DNA of 64,000 bases from BOKV01 sp041397525 (GCA_041397525.1 JAWKWL010000002.1:310001-374000), one strand, 5' to 3'. Positions 42,811-50,660 are shown, counted from the stretch's first letter. Made by a program: numbers and translations. Notes: generated by a model not told the origin, from the sequence alone.

Positions 42811-43568
42811 GCGTTGATGATCCCCCCGTCAACATGAATGCACTGGCCCGTCACATAGGATGCTCCCGCTCCCATCAGGAACGCGATCACCGACGCAACC
42901 TCGCTCGCTTCACCCATGCGTCTGAGTGGAATTTCCGCTGTAACACGCTCAATGCCACGTTCGGCAACAAGCTTTGCAGGCATCGTTGTGTTGATGGATC
43001 CGGGCGCTATCGCATTGACCCGGATATGTGGCGCAAAGCGGCGGGACATTGCGCGGGTCATTCCGACAAGCCCTCCCTTGGCGGCTGCGTAAGGTACATG
43101 CTCCCATGATCCGCGAAGGAATGCCAGCGAAGAGGTGAAGACCATGGCTCCATACCCCTCACTCTCCCCGTCACTGGTATCGCCCTTTCGCCCTGTGGCA
43201 CCCAGTATCGCCTCTGCAACGGCATTTCCCATCAGATAGCCATTGGTCAGGTTGTGGGCCATCGCCCGGTCATAGACTCCCATGTCATCAATCGATTGCG
43301 GGTCGGGTTCGAACACGCCAGCCAGATGCACCAGTCCGCTCACACGCCCGCTCGCAGCCGCAACCACGCTCCTGCATTGGGCGGCGTCACGCAATTGCGA
43401 AACAACAGGAACGCGCTTTCCGGGCAAACCAGCCAGGTCACTGCAGAGTACATCCAGCGCAGATCCTGAAATGTCAGCACAGATGATCTCACAGCCTTCG
43501 GCGCTCATCGCACGAACGGTCTCCCGTCCGATGCCGCCAGCCGCACCTGTGATGATCACGCTGTCCAA
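42807..43568 (-). CDS. Short-chain dehydrogenase/reductase, first gene of the sugar operon (TTG start)
   Basis: A 253-residue classical SDR. The nucleotide-binding motif is VIITGAAGGIGRETVRAM, the active-site Ser lies in VFTSSLAFLRGSW, and Tyr/Lys in VPYAAAKGGLVGM. Asp in ICADISG after the second strand points to NAD rather than NADP. Translation begins at TTG 43568, seven bases after GGGAGG; no ATG fits. It is the first gene after the regulated promoter. Within a sulfoglycolysis route it might act on sulfoquinovose (to a lactone), on sulfolactaldehyde, or on dihydroxypropanesulfonate. The sequence does not decide among these. Confidence 0.8.
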   Translation of the reverse strand: MDSVIITGAAGGIGRETVRAMSAEGCEIICADISGSALDVLCSDLAGLPGKRVPVVSQLRDAAQCRSVVAAASGRVSGLVHLAGVFEPDPQSIDDMGVYDRAMAHNLTNGYLMGNAVAEAILGATGRKGDTSDGESEGYGAMVFTSSLAFLRGSWEHVPYAAAKGGLVGMTRAMSRRFAPHIRVNAIAPGSINTTMPAKLVAERGIERVTAEIPLRRMGEASEVASVIAFLMGAGASYVTGQCIHVDGGIINA

Positions 43569-43663
43569 TCCGTTTCCTCCCGAAACGATGCACTACCACC
43601 TATTTCGCCCGGGTTATTGCAACACGCGACCGCCCTCCTCCGGCACTGTCACCCATCTACTCC

Positions 43664-43708
43664 AAACGAAAGAAAACGAATGGGATACGAAACAGAGGGA
43701 AATGTCAA
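43664..43708 (-). promoter_or_regulatory. Promoter and repeat cluster of the sugar operon, candidate DeoR operator
   Basis: On the minus strand a perfect TTGACA (43708-43703) is followed by three TTCGT/TTTCG-type elements. On the plus strand these are CGAA cores at 43667, 43677 and 43688, offset by 10 and 11 bases. The same AAACGAAA word occurs in the palindrome before the DeoR gene. The repeats start right after the -35 box and would cover the -10 region (best match TATCCC at a short 15-base spacing), as expected for repression. Confidence 0.55.
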
Positions 43709-43741
43709 TCAGGAAGCTCGACAGCGGCGGGCAAGCCGGAC

Positions 43742-44506
43742 TTACACGTTTGCCTCGATCAGCGTCACATTCGCCGCCTCGCAGATCGCCCGCACCGAGG
43801 CACTGGTACAACGATCCGTCACGAAAGTACCCACATCAGCTATGCTGGCTATGCGAACAGGCGCGTTTCTTTCGAATTTGGATGAATCCGCAGCCAGTAT
43901 CACATGCCGGGCACTGGCCATGATGGCCTGCACAACCTTGACCTCGCGAAAATCATAGTCGAGAAGCGAGCCGTCCGGGTCAATCGCGGAAACACCGATC
44001 ACGGCATAGTCGACCTTGAACTGGCGAACGAAATCAACCGCCGCCTCGCCTACAATCGCGCCATCACTACTGCGCACAACACCCCCGGCAATAATCACCT
44101 GGAATTCCGGGTAAACTCGCAACCTGTTGGCAACATTGACATTATCCGCAATGATCATCAGATTCTTGCGGCCCTGCAATGCCCTGCCAACGGCTTCCGT
44201 CGTCGTTCCCACATTGATGAAGAGTGAGGAATTGTCGGTGATGAGTTCTGCTGCAGCCTTGCCAATGGCTTCCTTCTCGCTGCTGGCAATCAACCGTCGT
44301 GCATCATAGTCCACATTGTCGACGCCCGACGGCATCATCGCTCCGCCATGAAAGCGAATGATGTGATACTGGCGCGCGAGCAGTTCGAGATCCTTGCGGA
44401 TGGTTTGGGCAGACACACCGAAACGCTGCGAAAGGTCATCGACCTCCACCCGCCCTCTGCGTCGGGCAAGCTTGAGAATATCGGCATGACGCGGCAGCAA
44501 TTGCAA
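43742..44506 (-). CDS. DeoR/GlpR-family transcription regulator (TTG start)
   Basis: A 254-residue repressor-type protein. The N-terminal winged helix (HADILKLARRRGRVEVDDLS, then FGVSAQTIRKDLELLA) is the DeoR HTH. The C-terminal sugar-phosphate-sensing domain has LFINVGTTTEAVGRAL and ADSSKFERNAPVRIASI. Translation starts at TTG 44506 with GGGAGG upstream. It lies 173 bases before the first catabolic gene on the same strand. Regulators of this family respond to phosphorylated sugars; the E. coli sulfoquinovose regulator (YihW/CsqR) belongs to it too. A perfect inverted repeat in front of it suggests autoregulation. Confidence 0.88.
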   Translation of the reverse strand: MQLLPRHADILKLARRRGRVEVDDLSQRFGVSAQTIRKDLELLARQYHIIRFHGGAMMPSGVDNVDYDARRLIASSEKEAIGKAAAELITDNSSLFINVGTTTEAVGRALQGRKNLMIIADNVNVANRLRVYPEFQVIIAGGVVRSSDGAIVGEAAVDFVRQFKVDYAVIGVSAIDPDGSLLDYDFREVKVVQAIMASARHVILAADSSKFERNAPVRIASIADVGTFVTDRCTSASVRAICEAANVTLIEANV

Positions 44507-44577
44507 TATGGCCTCCCTGTCCCCGCCAATTCACCCTGCCCAGCTCAAAAACTGCTCATGCACGCAATTTCGCTACG

Positions 44578-44603
44578 GGTTTCGTTTTGACTGAAACGAA
44601 ACC
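44578..44603. promoter_or_regulatory. Perfect 10-bp inverted repeat before the DeoR gene, candidate operator
   Basis: GGTTTCGTTT and AAACGAAACC are exact reverse complements around the 6-base spacer TGACTG. The repeat lies 72 bases upstream of the DeoR-family start and shares its AAACGAAA core with the repeat cluster at the catabolic promoter. Confidence 0.65.
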
Positions 44604-44660
44604 TAGCAGCTATCAGGAGTTTTGCAAATCAACAGAAAACCAGGCCGCGAAAAATGTTGC

Positions 44661-45128
44661 CTAACTGATGGCAAACACCGCTTCCACCTCGACGCAGGCA
44701 TTGAGCGGCAGCGAGGCCACTCCGACTGCTGCCCGCGCATGTACACCGCGTTCGCCAAGCATCTGGCCCATGAGATCGGATGCGCCGTTCACCACTTTTG
44801 GCTGGTCGGTGTAATCGGGCGTCGAAGCAACAAAGCCGCCAAGCCGGATGCAGCGGCCAATGCGTTCCAGATCGCCGTCGCAGGCAAGCCGGATTTGCGC
44901 AAGAATGTTGATCGCGCAGATTGCTGCAGCTTTCGCTGCGTCTTCGGTCGAGACATCGCGACCGAGCAGGCCGGTATGGCTCAGCTTGCCATCCCGGAAC
45001 GGCAACTGCCCGGATACAAAAACAAGCCCGCCATGCATCACATAGCCAACATAGCTCGCTACCGGCTTTGGTGGCTCCGGCAAGACAATACCAAGCTGCT
45101 TGAGCCTTTCCGCAATACTACCGGCCAT
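44661..45128 (-). CDS. RidA-family protein (YjgF-like)
   Basis: A 155-residue protein of the RidA/Rid superfamily, whose founders hydrolyse reactive 2-aminoacrylate-type enamines. It starts MAGSIAERLKQLG and has the family's GGLVFVSGQLPFRDG, DLERIGRCIRLGGFVAS and HARAAVGVASLPLNACVEVE; the last stretch holds the residues equivalent to the imine-binding Arg and Glu. AAAGGA precedes ATG 45128. The gene is 40 bases after soeC on the same strand and may be read with soeABC. A role in detoxifying an enamine or a keto intermediate is only a family-based guess. Confidence 0.87.
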   Translation of the reverse strand: MAGSIAERLKQLGIVLPEPPKPVASYVGYVMHGGLVFVSGQLPFRDGKLSHTGLLGRDVSTEDAAKAAAICAINILAQIRLACDGDLERIGRCIRLGGFVASTPDYTDQPKVVNGASDLMGQMLGERGVHARAAVGVASLPLNACVEVEAVFAIS

Positions 45129-45168
45129 GTTGTGTCCTTTCGAAAAACAGGAATTTTTCCCGCCGCCT

Positions 45169-46098
45169 CTAGCGGGTTTCATCATAGTAGAGCGAAACCG
45201 AATGCGTTGCTTCGGCAAAAAACAGCCAGCGTTCGCAGAACAGCCCGACGATCATCGAGATGGCAGCAAGACCGATCAAGCCTTGGGGCGAAAATCCTGC
45301 CGCGACGCACAGGCACAATACCAGCGGAACCGCCAGGCCGATGACAAGCGCAATCATCCTCAGCTTGGATGCATGCTTGCGACCGATCTTGTGTGCCATT
45401 TCACGGGTCAGGTAATTCTCACCGCTATGCGGGCGCTCCAGCAGGCGTACCTTGCCGATCTTGCCAAGGCCGGTCGCGGATTCGCGCGTCATGCCCCTTG
45501 ATGCCAGTGTCGCCTTGCTGGCTCCGCTCCACCAGGCCAGTTTGGCAAGCCAGGCAAACAATACCAGCAGCGACGCGATTTGTCCGATGCCGTAGCCTGC
45601 CAGCGTCGACGAAGTGGCCATCGGCGACGCCAGTAAAAATCCGCTCGCCAGGGCAAAGCCGAGATAAACGACCGGTGTCATCTTCTGGCTCCACTGCGGC
45701 ACCGTCTTCAACTGGCAATAGATCATCGCTGTCGCATGGACGGTGAGTGCCGATAGCACCGCCGCCAGTCCACCAAGCCAGCCAAGCCGGGTACCTGTCG
45801 CCATCCATGTCAGGGCATAGGCGGCAAATGCCACTAGCGTTGCCACTGCGAACACGCCTTCACGCGACAACCACGAAGAACGCCATTGCGAAAAAGCCCG
45901 CCATGCCCTTTCGGGATGCCCGAGGTGAAAGGTCGAGGACAACAGGCCTGCCACCGAAAGTCCGCCTGCCAGCAGACTGATGAGGAATGCAGGAACGGTA
46001 CCTTCAGGCATCGGCACGCCAAGGCCCAGAACTGCTATCATGCCGAATCCCGCGCCTGACATGACAGTGAAGAAGATGACGGATACAGCCGGATGCAT
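45169..46098 (-). CDS. soeC: DmsC-type membrane anchor, SoeC-like sulfite dehydrogenase subunit
   Basis: A 309-residue integral membrane protein with about eight helices of the DmsC family (N-terminal MHPAVSVIFFTVMSGAGFGM, then HLGHPERAWRAFSQWRSSWL, the signature loop). It anchors the catalytic and Fe-S subunits and hands electrons to quinone. The start is 3 bases after the soeB stop. DmsC of DMSO reductase and SoeC of the cytoplasmic sulfite dehydrogenase are homologous. I favour SoeC because the catalytic subunit has no Tat signal and because of the sulfonate-type neighbours. Confidence 0.78.
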   Translation of the reverse strand: MHPAVSVIFFTVMSGAGFGMIAVLGLGVPMPEGTVPAFLISLLAGGLSVAGLLSSTFHLGHPERAWRAFSQWRSSWLSREGVFAVATLVAFAAYALTWMATGTRLGWLGGLAAVLSALTVHATAMIYCQLKTVPQWSQKMTPVVYLGFALASGFLLASPMATSSTLAGYGIGQIASLLVLFAWLAKLAWWSGASKATLASRGMTRESATGLGKIGKVRLLERPHSGENYLTREMAHKIGRKHASKLRMIALVIGLAVPLVLCLCVAAGFSPQGLIGLAAISMIVGLFCERWLFFAEATHSVSLYYDETR

Positions 46099-46101
46099 GG
46101 T

Positions 46102-46842
46102 TCACCCCAGTTTTTCTAATGCACGGTCAAGCCAGGAAAGGAAGCCGGTCGGAGCCAGCTCCTCAACACCCACGGATGGCGGCGAAGCAGCAGGCGCAGT
46201 CTTCTTTCGCGGTGGCAGATATTTGTTGACCGGGCGGGTGCCCGCCTCCGGCATCAAGTCAAAACCGCCGCGATCGGCAACTATCTTCGAAACCTCGGAA
46301 CCCGAATCGCCCAGGTCGCCGAAATGCCGGGCATTGGCCGGGCATGTCCTGACACAGGCCGGCACCTGGTCTTCCTTGGCAAGGTTCTCGTTGTAAATCC
46401 TGTCAACACACAATGTGCATTTCTTCATGACATTCGCGAGCGGATCCATCTCGCGCGCACCATAGGGGCATGCCCAGGCGCACAAACCGCAGCCTATGCA
46501 CTTGTCTTCCTCGACGAGTACAATTCCGTCCTCGGATCGCTTGTAGCTTGCGCCCGTCGGGCACACCGTCACGCAAGGCGCGTCTTCGCAATGCAGGCAG
46601 GACTTCGGAAAATGCACGATTTGTGCCGGCGCATTTGCTGGGGTCACTTCAAAGCTGTGAATGCGGTTGAGCCACGCACCTTCCGGATGACTGCCATAGG
46701 CATCCGCATCCGCAAGCGGCGCGCCATAGCCGCCTGTGTTCCATTCCTTGCAGTTGACGACACAGGCATGGCAACCCACGCAAATGTCGAGATCAATCAC
46801 GAGGCCCAGCTTCTTTCCGCTTGGCTGAGGCAGGCTGGTCAT
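46102..46842 (-). CDS. soeB: Four-cluster ferredoxin subunit, SoeB-like
   Basis: A 246-residue electron-transfer subunit carrying four [4Fe-4S] binding groups: CVGCHACVVNCKEWN, CLHCEDAPCVTVCPTG, CIGCGLCAWACPYGAR and CTLCVDRIYN with CVRTCPANA. It passes electrons from the molybdenum subunit to the membrane anchor. The start ATG 46842 overlaps the soeA stop (ATGA). The C-terminal ~40 residues (proline/alanine-rich, ending LDRALEKLG) go beyond the usual DmsB length. There is no signal peptide, so the complex faces the cytoplasm. Confidence 0.82.
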   Translation of the reverse strand: MTSLPQPSGKKLGLVIDLDICVGCHACVVNCKEWNTGGYGAPLADADAYGSHPEGAWLNRIHSFEVTPANAPAQIVHFPKSCLHCEDAPCVTVCPTGASYKRSEDGIVLVEEDKCIGCGLCAWACPYGAREMDPLANVMKKCTLCVDRIYNENLAKEDQVPACVRTCPANARHFGDLGDSGSEVSKIVADRGGFDLMPEAGTRPVNKYLPPRKKTAPAASPPSVGVEELAPTGFLSWLDRALEKLG

Positions 46843-49694
46843 TTGGTCCACTCCTTGCCGTAGGCTATGTCGCGGACCGGAGCGCCGACGACCGGTTTCT
46901 GGTTTTCGGCATGCGGCAGGCTTTGGCCATCCGGCGCTTCCGCCTTCTCGATCCTTACCCTCAGGTCGAACCATGCCGCCTGCCCTGTAACCGGATCGGA
47001 ATTGGCCCAGCGCAGGCCGTCCCCCTTTGGCGGCAGCAATTCATGAATGAGATGATTGAGCAGGAAGCCTTTCTGCGCTTCCGGCGCCTCCGGATTCAAC
47101 GCCCAGGCGCCACCACGCTTGCCAATGGCATTCCACGTCCACATCGTCTTGGGATTGACCGCTTCCATGCGTTTCACTGGCACCCGGATCTTTCCGTGAA
47201 CCGAGGTGACCCATGCCCAGTCTCCATCGCCAATTCCGGCGGCATCACAGACAGGGCCCGGAACATACATCGGATTGGTGCCGTGGATTTGCCGCAGCCA
47301 GGCATTCTGCGACCCCCAGGAATGGTACATTGCCGCCGGTCGCTGCGTCAGCGCATGCAGCGGGAACTCGTTGAGGTCAACCGCCTCCCCCTCGAAGGGC
47401 GGATACCAGTGCGGCAGCGGCTGGAAGGTTTCAAGGATTCTGGCACGATGGCTTTCCGGCGGTTGCGGCGCAAGCTTGCCTTCGGCAGCCAGCTGAAATT
47501 TCCGCATCGGTTCCAGATAGAGCTGGAAAGTTATTTCTGCGCGGCCATCCTGCAGACCGTGTTCGACAGCGAAATCCTGCCACGCGATATTGGCGTGCTT
47601 GAAGAACTGCGCTTCCATCGGAATGTGCTTCTTGAAGAAGCCGCCATTGGCGATATAGGCGTCAACCTGGCCGGGGTTAGGCTCACCGCGCCCGGCCTTG
47701 CTGCCGTCCGCCCCACGCCAACCGGCAAGCGGGCCAATTCCCGGCTTGCGCTGGTGATTTGCCATGTAATCGGCATAGTCGGCATAGATCGCTGATCCAT
47801 CATCCTGCACCATGCCCGGCAGCTTGAGCCGTGCGCCCAGGTCAAGCAGCACCGACTGGAAGCCGCGCACGTCACGGTCGGGTTTCAGTACCGGCCAGCG
47901 AATGGCATCGCAAAGTGAGTCCGGCTCGCTGATCGGCCTGTCGAGCAGCGATATGCAGTCGTGCCGTTCGAGATAGGTCGTGTCGGGCAACACCAGATCG
48001 GCAAAAGCAACCATTTCCGAGGAATAGGCATCTGAATAGATGATCTTGGGAATGACATATTCGCCATTCTCATCCTTGTCCGACAGCATCTTCATCACCG
48101 AAGACGTGTTCATCGACGAGTTCCAGGCCATGTTTGCCATGTACAGGAACAGAACGTCGATCGGATAGGGATCGCGGGCATGGGCGTTGGATATCACCAT
48201 GTGCATCAGCCCATGCGCCGACATTGGCGCATCCCAGCTGAATGCCTTGTCGATACGCACCGGCGTAAGATTATCCGCCTCCAGCAACAGGTGCTCCGGC
48301 CCTTCGGGAAAACCGAGATGTGGTCCGCCAAGCGGCGTGTTCGCCTTGCTGTTCTTGCCATGCGGTTTCGGCAGCATGCCGACAGAGCGCGGATAGGGTG
48401 GCTCAAACCGGAAACCGCCAGGTGCATCGATGGAACCAAGCAGGATCTGCAGCACATGGATCGCGCGTGCCGTCTGGAACCCGTTCGAATGGGCAGAGAC
48501 ACCACGCATCGCATGAAACGAAACCGGCCTGCCGATCATCCTCTCATGCCGCTCGCCCTTCATGTCTGTCCAGGGCTGCTCGATCACGACCTCGCGGTTG
48601 AAGGCCGCATCCGCAATCTCGGCGGCGATGCGCCGGGTTTGTGCCGCCGGAACGCCGGTAATTTCCCCGGTCACTTCCGGTGAATAGCTGTCATCGTCAT
48701 ATTTCTTCGCCAGCAATTCAAACGCAGGGACAGCCTTGCGCTTGCCCTTGAGCTTTACGCTGCCTGCCACATGCGGCTTGACGCCCTTCTTGCCAGCCGC
48801 AACCGCCTTGCCGCTCTTGCGGTCAATGACCATTGGCGAGCCGTCCTTGTCGCGCAGGAACAGGCCGTGATCCGCCTCGCCCGGCGCATCGATCACAAGC
48901 CATGGCGCGTTGGTATAGCGCACAAGATAGTCAACATCGATCTTGCCGGCGCGGATCAGTTCGCGGATCAGTGACAAGACGAAAAGTCCGTCAGTTCCCG
49001 GTGTGATACCAACCCATTCGTCGGCAACCGCATTGTATCCGGTCCGCACCGGATTGACGCCGATGATCTTGACGCCCCGGCTTTTCAGCTTCGACAATCC
49101 CAGCTTGATCGGGTTGGAATCGTGATCTTCCGCCACTCCGAAAATCAGGAACAATTCGGTCCGCTCCCAATCGGGAGCACCGAATTCCCAGAACGCCCCG
49201 CCAAAGGTGTAAATCCCGCCGGTCGCCATGTTGACTGAGCAGAAGCCGCCATGCGCGGCATAATTGGGAGTGCCGAATTGCTGCGCCCACCAGCTTGTCA
49301 GCGATTGGCTCTGGTCGCGACCTGTGAAGAATGCGAGTTTCTTCGGATCACTCTTGCGCACATCGCCAAGCCATTGCGTGGCAAGCGCCAGGGCCTCTTC
49401 CCATTCGATTTCACGAAACTCGCCAGAGCCGCGTTCGCCTGTGCGCAACAGTGGCTTCGACAATCGCGCTGGAGAATAATGCTGCATGATGCCGGCTGAA
49501 CCCTTGGCGCACAGCACACCACGATTGACCGGATGATCGCGATTGCCCTCGATATAACGTATCTTCCCGTCGCGCAGATGAACATTGATGCCGCAACGAC
49601 AGGCGCACATGTAGCAGGTGGTCTGCTTCACTTCGTCCGAGACGGTCGGCGACATGTCCAGTCTGCGCCCGTCAGCATTTCGTTGGGCCGTCAT
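46839..49694 (-). CDS. soeA: Molybdopterin oxidoreductase, SoeA-like cytoplasmic sulfite dehydrogenase catalytic subunit
   Basis: A 951-residue enzyme with bis-molybdopterin fold. The N-terminal [4Fe-4S] cysteines are 27, 30, 34 and 62 (CYMCACRCG ... GVLCAKGSAG). Cys152 in AHGGFCSVNMATGG is the likely Mo ligand. Later segments LIFGVAEDHDSNPIKLGLSK and LVLPDTTYLERHDC are typical of the PsrA/PhsA/Soe group. There is no twin-arginine signal (MTAQRNADGRRLDM), so it acts in the cytoplasm, as SoeA does and as DmsA, PsrA and TtrA usually do not. SoeABC oxidises sulfite to sulfate with quinone as acceptor. GGGGGAGGAA precedes ATG 49694. Another cytoplasmic substrate remains possible. Confidence 0.82.
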   Translation of the reverse strand: MTAQRNADGRRLDMSPTVSDEVKQTTCYMCACRCGINVHLRDGKIRYIEGNRDHPVNRGVLCAKGSAGIMQHYSPARLSKPLLRTGERGSGEFREIEWEEALALATQWLGDVRKSDPKKLAFFTGRDQSQSLTSWWAQQFGTPNYAAHGGFCSVNMATGGIYTFGGAFWEFGAPDWERTELFLIFGVAEDHDSNPIKLGLSKLKSRGVKIIGVNPVRTGYNAVADEWVGITPGTDGLFVLSLIRELIRAGKIDVDYLVRYTNAPWLVIDAPGEADHGLFLRDKDGSPMVIDRKSGKAVAAGKKGVKPHVAGSVKLKGKRKAVPAFELLAKKYDDDSYSPEVTGEITGVPAAQTRRIAAEIADAAFNREVVIEQPWTDMKGERHERMIGRPVSFHAMRGVSAHSNGFQTARAIHVLQILLGSIDAPGGFRFEPPYPRSVGMLPKPHGKNSKANTPLGGPHLGFPEGPEHLLLEADNLTPVRIDKAFSWDAPMSAHGLMHMVISNAHARDPYPIDVLFLYMANMAWNSSMNTSSVMKMLSDKDENGEYVIPKIIYSDAYSSEMVAFADLVLPDTTYLERHDCISLLDRPISEPDSLCDAIRWPVLKPDRDVRGFQSVLLDLGARLKLPGMVQDDGSAIYADYADYMANHQRKPGIGPLAGWRGADGSKAGRGEPNPGQVDAYIANGGFFKKHIPMEAQFFKHANIAWQDFAVEHGLQDGRAEITFQLYLEPMRKFQLAAEGKLAPQPPESHRARILETFQPLPHWYPPFEGEAVDLNEFPLHALTQRPAAMYHSWGSQNAWLRQIHGTNPMYVPGPVCDAAGIGDGDWAWVTSVHGKIRVPVKRMEAVNPKTMWTWNAIGKRGGAWALNPEAPEAQKGFLLNHLIHELLPPKGDGLRWANSDPVTGQAAWFDLRVRIEKAEAPDGQSLPHAENQKPVVGAPVRDIAYGKEWTK

Positions 49695-49717
49695 CGTTCC
49701 TCCCCCGCTTCAAATGC

Positions 49718-49791
49718 CATGCGATAGCATGTTGCATTGATAACCACCGCCGTGCATCCTGCCAAATGACGCATGGTGGTTATTTGTGCAA
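49718..49791. promoter_or_regulatory. Long inverted repeat in the soeA / hydrolase divergent region, candidate operator
   Basis: ATAACCACC (49740-49748) and GGTGGTTAT (49775-49783) are exact reverse complements. With flanking TTGCA and TGCAA (49732-49736, 49787-49791) the arms extend to 17 bases with a 3-base central mismatch. A smaller perfect repeat CATGC-GATA-GCATG lies at 49718-49731. All sit within the 135 bases between the two divergent starts. Confidence 0.55.
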
Positions 49792-49829
49792 GTTTTGCGC
49801 CCTACCATAAACAGACAGGGGAAGATGGC

Positions 49830-50657
49830 ATGGTGCCACACAAAATCAAAGACTGGGACGATGCATATGCGAACATGACCAATGTTCCACGCGGCGAGAT
49901 TTTTCCTGAATTGTGGGACAACCGGTCCCAGGCACTTCGTCAGCAGCTTGAACCAATGGGACGCTACGAACCAAAAATTCCATACGCCCACGGCGAACGA
50001 AATTTCTATGACCTGTACCTGCCGCAAGGCGAAGCCCGCGGGGTGCATGTTTTCATTCATGGCGGCTACTGGATGCGATTTGACAGCAGTTCGTTTTCGT
50101 TTCTGGCACAAGGCTCGCTGGAGCGCGGCTACGCAGTGGCAATGCCGTCCTACCCGCTTTGCCCAAAAGTCAGGATCAGTGAAATCACCCGTGATATTGC
50201 TACCGCCATTGAGGCCATCTCGGCAAGGTTCACCGTCCCGCTTTTCATTTCCGGCCATTCCGCTGGCGGGCATCTGGCAACACGGATGGTCTGTGACGAC
50301 AGTGCGCTCGACAACACTACCCGCCAGCGCATCAGGCGTGTGATGAGCATATCCGGCGTGCATGACCTTCGCCCTCTGCTTCGGCTTGAGTTGAACTCGA
50401 CCCTGCAGCTTGATCCCGGCGAAGCAGCACTCGAAAGCGCGGCCCTGCACGCGCCAGCTACCGATGCCCGGATCATTTGCTGGGTGGGTGCGGGCGAGCG
50501 GTCGGAATTCATTCGCCAAAATGCGCTGCTTGCGAACATCTGGACCGGGCTTGGCGCTGAAACCATGTGTGTTGAAGAGGCCGACCGCCACCATTTCAAT
50601 GTGATTGACGGTCTCGCTGATACCAACTCAACGATGACCGAAGTGCTGTTGTCCTGA
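49830..50657 (+). CDS. Alpha/beta hydrolase (kynurenine-formamidase-like fold)
   Basis: A 275-residue soluble hydrolase. HGGYWMRFDSSSFSFLAQG carries the HGGxW oxyanion-hole motif of the arylformamidase/carboxylesterase group. The nucleophile elbow is ISGHSAGGHLATRM, and the catalytic His is in DRHHFNVIDGL near the C-terminus. Start ATG 49830 has GGGGAAG upstream. It is divergent from soeA and shares with it a long inverted repeat. Kynurenine formamidase, a hydrolase of a small amide or an ester, or a lactonase are all possible; nothing in the neighbourhood points to tryptophan degradation. It converges with the enoyl-CoA hydratase gene. Confidence 0.82.
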   Translation: MVPHKIKDWDDAYANMTNVPRGEIFPELWDNRSQALRQQLEPMGRYEPKIPYAHGERNFYDLYLPQGEARGVHVFIHGGYWMRFDSSSFSFLAQGSLERGYAVAMPSYPLCPKVRISEITRDIATAIEAISARFTVPLFISGHSAGGHLATRMVCDDSALDNTTRQRIRRVMSISGVHDLRPLLRLELNSTLQLDPGEAALESAALHAPATDARIICWVGAGERSEFIRQNALLANIWTGLGAETMCVEEADRHHFNVIDGLADTNSTMTEVLLS

Positions 50658-50660
50658 TAA

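Noticed and set aside
45169..49694. DMSO reductase (dmsABC) annotation for the molybdoenzyme
   Set aside because: The catalytic subunit lacks a twin-arginine signal and the locus is sulfonate-like; SoeABC explains it better, though homology is shared.
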